From an uncultured Pelagibacteraceae bacterium (lineage in GTDB: Bacteria > Pseudomonadota > Alphaproteobacteria > Pelagibacterales > Pelagibacteraceae), in contig CACITU010000007.1 of the NCBI GenBank assembly GCA_902589725.1, positions 18,061 to 82,060 on the forward strand: a DNA stretch of 64,000 bases. Reading direction: 5' to 3'. Every line of letters begins with the position of its first letter. The first letter of the stretch is position 1. A program made the translations under genes and the position numbers. The notes below the pieces were generated by a model. The model saw only the letters and a program-made list of their open reading frames with translations, made no database searches and was not told where the DNA came from. Of the stretch, positions 42,097-51,300 are shown piece after piece.

Positions 42097-43029
42097 TTAT
42101 TTAAAATCGTTAGCGTTTTCTTTTGTCACCAATTGTGTTCCAGTATCAATGTTTGGATCAATACTTCCACCATTAGCTAATTCAAGAGCATATTTAACTC
42201 CATACGCACCCATGTTGTAAGAAAACTGAGCTATAGTTGCTGTCATTTCTCCTTTTAAGATACTTGTTGCTGCATCTGGAGTAGCATCAAATCCTACTAC
42301 AACTACATCATTCATGTCTGCATCTTTAAGAGCCTGCATAGCACCTAAGCCCATATTATCATTTGAAGCAAATATTGCTTTGATGTTTGGATTTTTTAAA
42401 ATAATCGACTCAGTTACAGATCTACCTTTAGCAGTATCCCACTCAGCAGTTTGAGTTGCAACAATGTTTAATCCACAATTTTTAAAACCTTTTATTGCAC
42501 CATCTCTTCTTAATAACGCTGTAGATTGTGATTCAATACCAGTTAAAATTGCAACATCTGAACCTTTCGGAGTTTTGTCACAAATAAATTTTGCAGCTAA
42601 CTCTGCACCATTCATGTTGTTTGTCCCAATGAAAGTTACTCCTTCGTTAATTCCTTTTGTATCAACGAATACTACTGGAACACCACTTTTAATAGCATCA
42701 TCAACGATTGGAGCAAATGCATTCGGATCTCCTGGTGCGAGTGCTAAAGCATCAACACCTTTCGCTAATTGGTCTTCAACTTGGTTTATCTGTGCCTGAA
42801 CATCTCCCTCTTGAGGAGGTGCAATTAAAATTAATTTAACGCCTAGTTTTTTAGCTTCCTCTTCAGCACCTTTTGTTACAGATGCCCAAAAAGGATTTCC
42901 AGATCCAGGGCCTTTAATACTGAATAGGATTTTTTTACCATGTCCATCAGCAAAAGATACTGAACCTAAACTAATTGATAAAAAAATTGCTGTAAAAAAA
43001 ACAACAATTTTTCGTGTTAAGTTTTTCAT
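42097..43029 (-). CDS. CUT2-type ABC transporter sugar-binding protein (RbsB-like)
   Basis: 310 aa with signal peptide (MKNLTRKIVVFFTAIFLSISLGSVSFA). Mature protein has the periplasmic-binding-protein type I fold: SIKGPGSGNPFWASVTKGAEEEAKKLGV, GVDALALAPGDPNAF, VVFVDTKG, FIGTNN and VVVVGFDATPDAATSILKGEMTATIAQ. Binds ribose, inositol or another pentose/cyclitol. AGGGGA ribosome site and its own candidate promoter. Confidence 0.92.
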   Translation of the reverse strand: MKNLTRKIVVFFTAIFLSISLGSVSFADGHGKKILFSIKGPGSGNPFWASVTKGAEEEAKKLGVKLILIAPPQEGDVQAQINQVEDQLAKGVDALALAPGDPNAFAPIVDDAIKSGVPVVFVDTKGINEGVTFIGTNNMNGAELAAKFICDKTPKGSDVAILTGIESQSTALLRRDGAIKGFKNCGLNIVATQTAEWDTAKGRSVTESIILKNPNIKAIFASNDNMGLGAMQALKDADMNDVVVVGFDATPDAATSILKGEMTATIAQFSYNMGAYGVKYALELANGGSIDPNIDTGTQLVTKENANDFK

Positions 43030-43059
43030 TTATTTCCCCTATTGTTATTTAAAAACTAA

Positions 43060-43088
43060 ATTAAATAAAAAAAATGAGAAGAGTTCAA
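43060..43088 (-). promoter_or_regulatory. Candidate internal promoter for the RbsB-like gene
   Basis: On the minus strand TTGAAC (43088-43083), exactly 17 bases and TTTAAT (43065-43060) precede the binding-protein gene in a 119-base gap. An internal promoter here would raise binding-protein mRNA above that of the upstream permease and ATPase genes. Confidence 0.42.
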
Positions 43089-43148
43089 CTGTTTATAAAG
43101 GTGTTAAGACAATTTTGAATACAACTAATGCGTGTAAGTGCGTATAAT

Positions 43149-44162
43149 TTACTTTCTAGTTCCCAAATCTCTTCTTAATACATCTATATAAACTGCAAGA
43201 ACTATTATTGAACCTATTAAAACTTGCTGCCAAAAAGAACTAACGTCCATCAAATTTAGACCATTTCTTAAAATTCCCATAATCATTACACCTGCAAATA
43301 CTCCTAAAACTGTACCTCTACCACCAAAAAAACTTGCACCTCCAATTATGCATGCAGCGATCGCATCAAGTTCAGATTGAAGTCCAGCGTTGGGATAACC
43401 CGAGTCAGTTCTGCCAGCTAAAATTAAAGCACCAATGCCAGATAGAAATCCACATAAGGAATAAACAATAACTAAAATTTTATTAACATTTATTCCTGAT
43501 GCCCTAGCAGCATTTGGGTTTCCTCCAATTGCATAAATCCATTTTCCAGTTTTGCTATGATTTAAGAAAATCCAAAAAATTATATATACAATTGCAATTA
43601 ATACTAAACTTACAGGAAGGTACTGCGATTTTTCTAATCCTAACCATTGAAGATCAATTCTTCCATGACCAAGGTACCTAACTTCGTCGGTAAAACCACT
43701 TATCGGGGTTCCGCCAGAGATTAAGTTTCCAGTTCCTCTAAATATATAAAGTGTACCTAAAGTCATTATAAAAGGATGTGGCATGCGAAGTAAGGTGATA
43801 CCTAGACCATTAAATAGACCACATAAAAAACCTGCGATCAAAGGTGTAATAACCACAATATACCAAGGCGCTCCAGCTTTAGCAACAACAGCTAAAATCA
43901 TTAATGATAACATCATGATTGAACCAACCGAGAGATCTATTCCAGCAGTCACAATTACCATAAATACCCCTAAAGCTAACATTGACTGCCAAGAGATTTG
44001 TTTAAAAACGTTAGTTACATTTCTCCAAGATAAAAAAACATCTGGCTGCAATATGTGCATAACCAAAATCATAATTACTAATAAAAGAAGAATTCCATAT
44101 TTTTCTAAATACGGCATTAGTTTCAAATGTAGACTTACAATTTTTTTATCTTTATCTTCCAT
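43149..44162 (-). CDS. CUT2-type ABC transporter permease (RbsC-like)
   Basis: About 337 aa from ATG 44162 (MEDKDKKIVSLHLKLMPYLEKYG); a TTG at 44186 would overlap the ATPase gene. Family sequence: MLALGVFMVIVTAGIDLSVGSIM, GLFNGLGITLLRMPHPFIMTLGTLYIFRG, ARASGINVNKILVIVYSLCGFLSGIGALILAGR, ELDAIAACIIGGASFFGGRGTVLGVFAGVMIMGILRNGLNL. Ten-helix inner-membrane subunit forming a homodimeric pore. Confidence 0.94.
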   Translation of the reverse strand: MEDKDKKIVSLHLKLMPYLEKYGILLLLVIMILVMHILQPDVFLSWRNVTNVFKQISWQSMLALGVFMVIVTAGIDLSVGSIMMLSLMILAVVAKAGAPWYIVVITPLIAGFLCGLFNGLGITLLRMPHPFIMTLGTLYIFRGTGNLISGGTPISGFTDEVRYLGHGRIDLQWLGLEKSQYLPVSLVLIAIVYIIFWIFLNHSKTGKWIYAIGGNPNAARASGINVNKILVIVYSLCGFLSGIGALILAGRTDSGYPNAGLQSELDAIAACIIGGASFFGGRGTVLGVFAGVMIMGILRNGLNLMDVSSFWQQVLIGSIIVLAVYIDVLRRDLGTRK

Positions 44163-44164
44163 AT

Positions 44165-44914
44165 TTATTTTTTTCCCATAATCCAACCAATCACCTCATC
44201 TCTAGAGGTATTTGATAGACTTGCTTCTGCAAAATTTGTTCCCTGAAACAAAGCCATCACTCTGTCACATACTGTAAAGATATCATCCATTCTATGACTT
44301 ATTACGATCACTCCAACACCTGTTTTTTTTAAACTATTAATCAGATCTAATACTTTACCCACTTCTTTAATTGCTAATGCAGCAGTTGGTTCATCCATAA
44401 TTACTACTTTAGCATTAAAAGCTGTAGATCTAGCTATCGCAACAGCTTGTCTTTGACCACCTGAAAGTTCCTCTACTTTTTGATCTGCACTTTTCACATT
44501 TATTTTTAATTTATCTAAATGAGCATTTGTTAATTCTTTAATTTTATTAAAGTCTAATAATTTAATAATTCCTAAATTTTTTGTAGGTTCTCTTCCAAGA
44601 AATATATTTTCGCCTATCGGTAAATTTCCAGCTAACGCAAGATCTTGATAAACCATTTCTAAGCCTAAGTTTTGAGAGTCTCTTGGACTTTCTAAAACTT
44701 CCTCTTTACCTTGAAAGAATAACGAGCCTGCACTTGGTTTATAAAGACCAGATAATACTTTCATCAAAGTTGATTTCCCAGCACCATTATCTCCAACAAC
44801 ACCTAAGCATTCTCCTGCGTGAACTTTTAAGTTTACGTTTTCCAATGCTGTTATGGTTCCAAAATATTTTGTTATTCCTTTTGCTTCTAGTAGTGGATTG
44901 GTAGTTGATGACAT
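44165..44914 (-). CDS. CUT2-type ABC transporter ATPase, single-domain (FrcA-like)
   Basis: 249 aa with one nucleotide-binding domain: Walker A GDNGAGKST, VYQDLALAGNLPIGENIFLGRE, signature ELSGGQRQAVAIARS, Walker B VVIMDEP, and ISHRMDDIFTVCDRV. RbsA normally has two such domains (about 500 aa); the half-size form is typical of FrcA-like importers in alphaproteobacteria and presumably works as a homodimer. Confidence 0.93.
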   Translation of the reverse strand: MSSTTNPLLEAKGITKYFGTITALENVNLKVHAGECLGVVGDNGAGKSTLMKVLSGLYKPSAGSLFFQGKEEVLESPRDSQNLGLEMVYQDLALAGNLPIGENIFLGREPTKNLGIIKLLDFNKIKELTNAHLDKLKINVKSADQKVEELSGGQRQAVAIARSTAFNAKVVIMDEPTAALAIKEVGKVLDLINSLKKTGVGVIVISHRMDDIFTVCDRVMALFQGTNFAEASLSNTSRDEVIGWIMGKK

Positions 44915-44936
44915 AAATTATAAAATTATTAAAATA

Positions 44937-45959
44937 TCAATTAATTGCAACTGGTTTTGAAGCTAATAATCCTACTGTCTTTAATTCAGCCTTTTTACAA
45001 AATTTAGGTTTTAAATTTTTTGATATTAAATGCATGTCCTTTAAAACTATGTCTCCCATAGCAAAAAAAGCCTCTGTCAAAGCTCCAGCTCTGTGTGCTG
45101 AAAACAAAATATTTTTAACTTTTCTGATTGGGTCATTTTTTCTCACTGGCTCCTCAGGAAATACATCTGTAGCTAGATAAATATCTCCCTTTTTAACTCT
45201 CGTGATCAAGTCTTTAAAATTTACAACTGCTGCTCGACTCATTAATATAAATAATGAGTTTGTTTTCATTTTATTAATTAAACGTTTATTTACTAAATTT
45301 TTATTTTTAGTTGTTACTGCTGCTAATACGTAAATAATTTCGCACGTTTTAAACATATTATTTAAGCTAACTGGATTAAATCCAAAACTTTTAATTTTGT
45401 TCTTGGACAACCAAGGGTCATAAACATTTATATCTTTAGTAAAAGGCAGCAACAGTGGATATAACGATTTTGCTAGGTCGCCAAATCCTAATAATCCAAT
45501 TTTTTTTCCTGATAAAAGTGATGCTTTTAAATTACTTTCTAATCCATATTTCTCTTTACCTTTTACAAAATCAAAATGAGCATTATGAATATTTCTTAAC
45601 AAAGAAAGTGTCATTCCTAATGCAATTTCTGCTACAGGCTTTGAAAATACTGGAGAGGTTGCAATTATATGGATTCCTTTTTGAGAACAATAAGTATAAT
45701 CAACATTGTTCATAAAATTACTTTCAACATTTATTATTGCTTTTAATTTTTTTGCTTTTGACAAAATTTTTTTATCTAAGTCTGGCTGACCCATTATGAA
45801 AGTAGCTTTATTAATATAGTTTTCATAAAATTGTCTTTTTTTTTTATTAGGTGCTATTAAAACTTTATATTTTGTTTTTAATTCTTTTAATTTTTTTTTT
45901 GTAAAAATCAGATCCAATGTTCTTGGAAAAGGATCAGATATAACAATTGGTTTTGACAT
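44937..45959 (-). CDS. D-isomer-specific 2-hydroxyacid dehydrogenase family protein
   Basis: 340 aa. NAD-binding GKKIGLLGFGDLAKSL (third glycine replaced by alanine), catalytic Arg in LMSRAAVV, Glu in DVFPEEPV and His in FSAHRAGALTEAFF, in the usual order. Reduces a 2-oxoacid or oxidises a D-2-hydroxyacid; alternatively a phosphonate/glyoxylate reductase-like enzyme. Immediately follows the Gfo/Idh gene in the IolD operon. Confidence 0.88.
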   Translation of the reverse strand: MSKPIVISDPFPRTLDLIFTKKKLKELKTKYKVLIAPNKKKRQFYENYINKATFIMGQPDLDKKILSKAKKLKAIINVESNFMNNVDYTYCSQKGIHIIATSPVFSKPVAEIALGMTLSLLRNIHNAHFDFVKGKEKYGLESNLKASLLSGKKIGLLGFGDLAKSLYPLLLPFTKDINVYDPWLSKNKIKSFGFNPVSLNNMFKTCEIIYVLAAVTTKNKNLVNKRLINKMKTNSLFILMSRAAVVNFKDLITRVKKGDIYLATDVFPEEPVRKNDPIRKVKNILFSAHRAGALTEAFFAMGDIVLKDMHLISKNLKPKFCKKAELKTVGLLASKPVAIN

Positions 45960-47114
45960 TTAAATTAAAATTTTTTTTACTTCTTCTTCAGTAAATTTTT
46001 TTGGTTTATCGCATTTTGTTTTTATTTTTTGAGGAATTCCTGTGTTAGATGCCCTCATGGTTGACTCGATTATATCTAATACATGTAAAGATAAATCACC
46101 TGAACACCTGTGTTTTTTGTTTTTCTGAATAGAATATAACATTTCAGACAAACCAACACTCCGATAGTTTGCGTTAGTAGCAGCTTCATTTGATCTTCCA
46201 CTAGAAGAAGTTATGTTTATTTTTCCTAAATGCATCTTATCTGTTTTATGTTCACCCCATTTTCCACCTTCTGTAACTGAGATAAATACAGAACCTCCAA
46301 ACATATTTGGATCCGGAACAATAATCGATCCTTTTGTTCCATAAAGCTCCATGTGGTTTCTTTGATGATTAATTACATCAAAAGAAAGTGTTACCTGAAT
46401 TATAGCACCACTGTGAAATTGAATTGTTGCTAAGTATGTTGTGGGTGTTTCAACTTTAAATGATTTATTTTTTTTAGGTCCTACTCCATAAATTCTCTTT
46501 TTAAAAGCAGTTAATGTTCTTCCTTGAACTTGTTTTGCAGGTCCAAGTAAATTTACTAAGGTTGTGAAAAAATATGGTCCCATATCGATTACTGGACCTC
46601 CTTCTTTTTTATACCATGACTCAGGTTTTGGATGAAAAGACTCTACTCCTGGAAATGCAAAGATTGCGTTACCTAGTTTAATCTCTCCAATTAAATCTGA
46701 GTCAATTAATTCTCTAGCTTTTTGAATTCCCCCGCCTAAAAATGTATCAGGAGCATTTCCAAGATAGAGTTTGTTTTTTTTTGCTAGTGATACGAGTTCT
46801 TCACCTTTTGAAAAATAAGTTGCTAAAGGTTTTTCTGAATAAACGTGTTTACCTGAATTTAAAACTTTTTTTGAGACTGAATAATGAGATTGTGGAATTG
46901 TTAAATTTAAAATAACTTCTATTTCGTTATCTTTTAAAATTTGTGCAACTGTTTTAGATTTAATATTGTATAATTTTGCACATTTATCAGCTGCTTTTTG
47001 ATCAATATCTGCACAAGCAACTATTTTGAAATTATTAAAATATTGCTGCCCCCTAAAATATGTTTCAGCAATATGTCCACAACCGATAAGACCAACCTTA
47101 AAAATTTTATTCAT
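45960..47114 (-). CDS. Gfo/Idh/MocA-family dehydrogenase
   Basis: 384 aa: VGLIGCGHIAETYFRG cofactor loop, VYSEKPLATYF (EKP), EGGPVIDMGPYFFTTLVNLLGPA in the position of the catalytic lysine/aspartate/histidine helix, and a long C-terminal domain. Adjacent to IolD (6 bases), so it may be the cyclitol dehydrogenase (IolG or IolW/IolX role) feeding it. Substrate not determinable. Confidence 0.88.
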   Translation of the reverse strand: MNKIFKVGLIGCGHIAETYFRGQQYFNNFKIVACADIDQKAADKCAKLYNIKSKTVAQILKDNEIEVILNLTIPQSHYSVSKKVLNSGKHVYSEKPLATYFSKGEELVSLAKKNKLYLGNAPDTFLGGGIQKARELIDSDLIGEIKLGNAIFAFPGVESFHPKPESWYKKEGGPVIDMGPYFFTTLVNLLGPAKQVQGRTLTAFKKRIYGVGPKKNKSFKVETPTTYLATIQFHSGAIIQVTLSFDVINHQRNHMELYGTKGSIIVPDPNMFGGSVFISVTEGGKWGEHKTDKMHLGKINITSSSGRSNEAATNANYRSVGLSEMLYSIQKNKKHRCSGDLSLHVLDIIESTMRASNTGIPQKIKTKCDKPKKFTEEEVKKILI

Positions 47115-47120
47115 AAAGGT

Positions 47121-48965
47121 CTATACGCCTTGTCTTTGTTTGTCTTTTCCTTCTTTATAAAGTTTTAAAGCTTCCTCATTTTCCTTAGTTTTTGGGATTT
47201 CAAGTGTTGGACTGTCCCAAAAAGCTGAACCTTCAACCCATTTATATGCATGAGTTTTTATTGAAATAACGTAAGTTACATCAGAAGCTTTTGCTCTCTT
47301 AAATGCAGCTTCAAGATCAGAAATTGAATTAACATGTTCAGATTTAGCTCCCATACTTTCTGCGTGTTTTGCAAAATCAACATCAACTAGTCCAGGTGTG
47401 TTAGAGCTTTTTAATAAGTTATTATATTCTTTACCACCCTTAAATAATTGTAGTCGATTGATAACTGCAAACCCACCATTGTCACATACTATAATTATTA
47501 ATTTATTTTTAGTAATAACTGATGAATAAATATCTGTATTATTTAATAGATAAGAGCCATCTCCCACAAAAGAAATTACTTCTTTATCTGGATGAGCCAT
47601 TTTAATTCCAAGGGCACCTGAAATTTCATAACTCATACAGCTAAAACCCCACTCTGTTTCATGAGTGTTTAGCTCTCTAGGTCTCCAAACTTGAACTACT
47701 TCACCAACCAAACCTCCAGCTGCCGTAACAGCAATATCTGTTGGGTCAGAATTTCTATAGATTGCACCAATTACTTGAACATAACTTGGAACTTCTTGAT
47801 TTGTTGGTGCACTCTCTTTATCTATATGTTCATTCCATGATTTAAGTTCAATTTGAGATTTTTTATTCCATTCTTCCTCTGCTTTCCAATTACCTAATGC
47901 TTGTGAAAGCTCAATTAATGAAACTTTAGCATCTCCAACGACAGCTTGAGCTAAATGTTTGTTAGCATCAAATCTTGATACATTTATTGAAACAAGTTTA
48001 AAATTTTCATTTTCAAAATTTGCCCATGATCCAGTTGTAAAATCTGCAAGTTTAGTTCCAACTGCAATTGCTAAATCTGTTTCTTTTGCTAAAGTATTTG
48101 TATTTTTTCCACCTAAACCTCCGATTTGACCCGCAAAATGAGTATGATCTCTTTTCATTGTAGAATATCCCATTACGGTTTGAGTTACAGGAATGTTATG
48201 TTTAGTTGCGAACTGACTCAACTCATCCATTGCATCTGAATAAAAAACCCCACCACCTGAAATTATAATTGGATTTTTAGATAACTTTATTTGTTCGGCT
48301 GCCTCTTTAATTTGAAATTCATCTGGTCGTGGTCTTCTAATTGCGTGTACTCTTTCTTTGAAAAATTCCTCAGGATAATCAAATGTTTGACCTTGTATAT
48401 CTTGACTTAAAGCGATACACGCCGGACCACAGTCTGCAGGATCTAACATTGTTTGAACTGCTGCTGGGAATGATTGAATAATCTGTTCAGGTCTAGTTAT
48501 TCTATCAAAATATCTTGTAACTGGTTTAAATGCATCATTAGCTGTTATTCCAGGATTATTAAATTGCTCAACTTGTTGCAATACTGGATCTGGCATTCTG
48601 TTTGCATAAGTGTCTCCAGGTAAAAATAAAATTGGCAACCTGTTACTAAGGGCAACCGCAGCAGCTGTAACCATATTTGTTGCACCAGGCCCAACAGAAG
48701 ATGTCGCTACAAAAATTTGTTGTCTTCTTTTAGCCCTAGCATAACCAATTCCTGTAAGAGCCATATTTTGTTCATGGTGTCCTCTATATGTTGGAAGTTC
48801 TTTTCGATTTTCCTCTAGTGCTTGACCTAAACAAGCTACATTTCCATGCCCAAAAATTCCAAAGACACCTGGAAATAAAGGTTCTTTTTTACCATTAATT
48901 AATATTTTTTGAGCTATCAAATATTTTACGATTGCATGAGCGCATGTAAGTGTAATTTTTTTCAT
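47121..48965 (-). CDS. iolD: 3D-(3,5/4)-trihydroxycyclohexane-1,2-dione hydrolase
   Basis: 614-aa thiamine-diphosphate enzyme that opens the diketone ring in myo-inositol breakdown. Matches IolD along its length: FGIFGHGNVACLGQALE, YRGHHEQNMA (ThDP-activating Glu), SVGPGATNMVTAAAVAL, PDPVLQQVEQF, DAFKPVTRYFDRITRPEQ, GYSCMxYE-type segment GFSCMSYEISGALG and the ThDP/Mg motif GDGSYLLNNTDIYSSV. First gene of the long operon that carries the ribose/inositol-type importer. iolB, iolC and iolE are not found in this window. Confidence 0.92.
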   Translation of the reverse strand: MKKITLTCAHAIVKYLIAQKILINGKKEPLFPGVFGIFGHGNVACLGQALEENRKELPTYRGHHEQNMALTGIGYARAKRRQQIFVATSSVGPGATNMVTAAAVALSNRLPILFLPGDTYANRMPDPVLQQVEQFNNPGITANDAFKPVTRYFDRITRPEQIIQSFPAAVQTMLDPADCGPACIALSQDIQGQTFDYPEEFFKERVHAIRRPRPDEFQIKEAAEQIKLSKNPIIISGGGVFYSDAMDELSQFATKHNIPVTQTVMGYSTMKRDHTHFAGQIGGLGGKNTNTLAKETDLAIAVGTKLADFTTGSWANFENENFKLVSINVSRFDANKHLAQAVVGDAKVSLIELSQALGNWKAEEEWNKKSQIELKSWNEHIDKESAPTNQEVPSYVQVIGAIYRNSDPTDIAVTAAGGLVGEVVQVWRPRELNTHETEWGFSCMSYEISGALGIKMAHPDKEVISFVGDGSYLLNNTDIYSSVITKNKLIIIVCDNGGFAVINRLQLFKGGKEYNNLLKSSNTPGLVDVDFAKHAESMGAKSEHVNSISDLEAAFKRAKASDVTYVISIKTHAYKWVEGSAFWDSPTLEIPKTKENEEALKLYKEGKDKQRQGV

Positions 48966-48986
48966 AAAGTATGTTTGTCTTTTAAT

Positions 48987-49017
48987 ATGTATAGTCTTTA
49001 TATATAATTCTATTTAT
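48987..49017. promoter_or_regulatory. Candidate operator between iolD and the aldehyde dehydrogenase gene
   Basis: ATGTATAG, 15 AT-rich bases, CTATTTAT: two imperfectly inverted arms. The same ATGTATAG-N16-CTAT arrangement occurs in the other divergent gap at 53562-53595. A TATAAT (49003-49008) for the plus-strand gene lies inside the site, so binding there could repress. Confidence 0.4.
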
Positions 49018-49058
49018 AAATTAAAAAACCCAATTAAGTAAACTTAAAAATAAAATCT

Positions 49059-50501
49059 ATGTACGAAAAATTTGGACAATTCATTGATGGTAAATGGCAA
49101 CAAGCTGAAAAAAAAGAAACTTATGATGTAATCAATCCTGCAACTGAAGAAGTGATTGGAAAAGCGTCGAAAGCTTCATCTATTGAAGTACAGAAAGCTT
49201 TGAAGTCGGCAGAAAAAGGTTTGGAAGTTTGGAAAAATACTGCACCATGGCAAAGAGCCTATGTGTTGAGAAAAATTGCCGATCTAATGAGAGAAAAAAA
49301 AGATGTACTTGCAAAATGGTTAACGCTAGAGGTGGGAAAACCACTAACCGAAGCTGTTGGTGAAGTCGGCGGCGGTGCTGACATTTTTGAGTGGAATGCT
49401 GAAGAAACAAAAAGGATTTATGGTCAAACTCAACAAAGTAGATTCCCAGATACAAGAGTCCACGTTTATTACCAGCCAGTTGGAGTAGTGGCTGCTTTGG
49501 TTCCTTGGAATTTTCCAATAGTATTAGCTTCAAGAAAAATTTCAACTTCCTTAGCTGCTGGTTGTTCTGTTATATGTAAACCAGATGTAATTACTCCTGG
49601 GGCTGTAATGGAATTAGTTAATATTTGTAAGGAAGCTGGTGTACCAGATGGTGTGGTAAATCTATTATCTGGTGATCCTGCAGAAGTTTCTAACGAATTA
49701 ATGGAGTCAGATATAATTAAAAAAGTTTCAGTAACGGGATCTACAAGAGTTGGTAAATTAATTTTAAAAAAGGCAGCCGATAAAGTTCAAAGAGTAACTA
49801 TGGAACTTAGTGGACATTCTCCTTTTATAGTTTGTGAAGATGTAGATATGAATAAAGTAGCTGATATAGCAATAACTGGTAAATTTCGAAATAATGGTCA
49901 AGTCTGTATTTCTCCAAATAGATTTTATATCCAAGAAAATAGAAAAGATGAGTTTGTTAATGCTTTTATAGAAAGAGCAAAAAAATTAAAAATTGGAAAT
50001 GGTATGGATGATGGAGTTGATTTAGGACCTTTAACTACTGCAAAGAGACTGGAAGAAATAGAAAAACTTGTTGATACAACTAAAAAAGAAGGAGCGAAAG
50101 TATTAATGGGTGGACAAAGACCCTCTGGTTTCAATAAAGGATATTATTATGAACCAACTGTTTTTGATGACGTTAAAGATAATTTTACAATAATGAAAGA
50201 AGAGCCTTTTGGGCCACTTGTTCCAATTTTGACTTTTAAAACTTTTGATGAAGTAATTGAAAGAGCAAATGACAATGATTTAGGATTATGTAGTTATTTG
50301 TATACTAATTCTATGGATAAAGCTCATATTGGATCTGAGAAATTAGAATCTGGTTGTGTAGCAGTCAATACTGGTGTTGTTGCAATTGCAGAGGCACCTT
50401 TTGGAGGAATAAAACAAACTGGTTACGGGCGTGAGGGAGGATCGGGCGCAATAAAAGATTATTTAAATGTGAAATACACTCACATGGGCTTAAAAATCTG
50501 A
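49059..50501 (+). CDS. NAD(P)-dependent aldehyde dehydrogenase
   Basis: 480 aa, full length. Active-site N151 (VPWNFPIVLAS), E249 (MELSGHSPFIV) and C283 (NNGQVCISPNR) all present, plus GSTRVGKLI cofactor loop and EEPFGPLVP. Resembles succinate-semialdehyde/lactaldehyde-type enzymes. The aldolase gene starts 4 bases downstream, so it probably oxidises the aldehyde (for example lactaldehyde, glycolaldehyde or tartronate semialdehyde) released by that aldolase. Confidence 0.92.
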   Translation: MYEKFGQFIDGKWQQAEKKETYDVINPATEEVIGKASKASSIEVQKALKSAEKGLEVWKNTAPWQRAYVLRKIADLMREKKDVLAKWLTLEVGKPLTEAVGEVGGGADIFEWNAEETKRIYGQTQQSRFPDTRVHVYYQPVGVVAALVPWNFPIVLASRKISTSLAAGCSVICKPDVITPGAVMELVNICKEAGVPDGVVNLLSGDPAEVSNELMESDIIKKVSVTGSTRVGKLILKKAADKVQRVTMELSGHSPFIVCEDVDMNKVADIAITGKFRNNGQVCISPNRFYIQENRKDEFVNAFIERAKKLKIGNGMDDGVDLGPLTTAKRLEEIEKLVDTTKKEGAKVLMGGQRPSGFNKGYYYEPTVFDDVKDNFTIMKEEPFGPLVPILTFKTFDEVIERANDNDLGLCSYLYTNSMDKAHIGSEKLESGCVAVNTGVVAIAEAPFGGIKQTGYGREGGSGAIKDYLNVKYTHMGLKI

Positions 50502-50505
50502 ATTA

Positions 50506-51300
50506 ATGAGAAAAAATAAAGTTAAACAAATGATGAAAGACGGTAAACCCGTCATCAATGGTTGGTGTGCAATTCCAAGTACAGCATCAGCTGAAGCAAT
50601 GGCTCATCAAGGTTGGGACTCTCTAACTGTAGATATGCAACATGGTTTGATTGATTACAGTAATGCACTTCCAATGATGCAAACAATATCAACAACAGAA
50701 GTAACTCCTTTAGCAAGAGTAAATTGGAATGAACCAGGTCAAATAATGAAAATATTAGATGCTGGGTGTTATGGAATTATATGCCCGATGGTAAGTAATA
50801 AAAAAGAGGCTGAAAACTTTGTTCAAGCATGCATGTATCCACCTGAGGGTTATAGAAGCTTTGGTCCTGTAAGAGGTTTAATTTATGGCGGAGCTGATTA
50901 TGCAGATCATGCTAACAATGAAATACTAAAATTAGCAATGATAGAAACAAAAGAATCCCTAGAAAATCTTGATGAAATTATGTCTACACCAGGTGTTGAC
51001 GGTATTTATATTGGACCAGCTGATTTAAGTTTAGCTATAGGTGAAAAACCGGGGTTTGACAAACCTGAGTCTACAAAAGCTTATTCAGAAATTTTAAGAA
51101 TTTTAGAACATGCTAAAAAAAATAATATTTTTGCAGGAATTCATAATGGTACTACAGAATACGCAACAAAGATGATTGAAAAAGGTTTTAATTTTGTAAC
51201 TATAGCATCTGATTTAAGAGCCTTAAGTGCTGGTGCTAAAGCTACAGTTGACAAAATGAAGGGTTCTTTATCAAAAAAAGATGATAACGCTACTTACTAA
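50506..51300 (+). CDS. HpcH/HpaI-family class II aldolase
   Basis: 264 aa. Family motifs: GWCAIPSTASAEAMAHQGWDSLTVDMQHG (catalytic His; Q where many have E), DAGCYGIICPMVSNKKEAE, YPPEGYRSFGP, MIETKESLENLDEI (metal Glu) and DGIYIGPADLSLAIG (metal Asp). Cleaves a 2-oxo-4-hydroxyacid to pyruvate plus an aldehyde, as in GarL, HpaI or RhmA. Paired with the aldehyde dehydrogenase. 3' end overlaps the PanB-like gene by 4 bases. Confidence 0.92.
   Translation: MRKNKVKQMMKDGKPVINGWCAIPSTASAEAMAHQGWDSLTVDMQHGLIDYSNALPMMQTISTTEVTPLARVNWNEPGQIMKILDAGCYGIICPMVSNKKEAENFVQACMYPPEGYRSFGPVRGLIYGGADYADHANNEILKLAMIETKESLENLDEIMSTPGVDGIYIGPADLSLAIGEKPGFDKPESTKAYSEILRILEHAKKNNIFAGIHNGTTEYATKMIEKGFNFVTIASDLRALSAGAKATVDKMKGSLSKKDDNATY

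Noticed and set aside
49180..49545. Minus-strand 121-aa open frame inside the aldehyde dehydrogenase gene
   Set aside because: Antisense to highly conserved catalytic coding sequence; no independent support.
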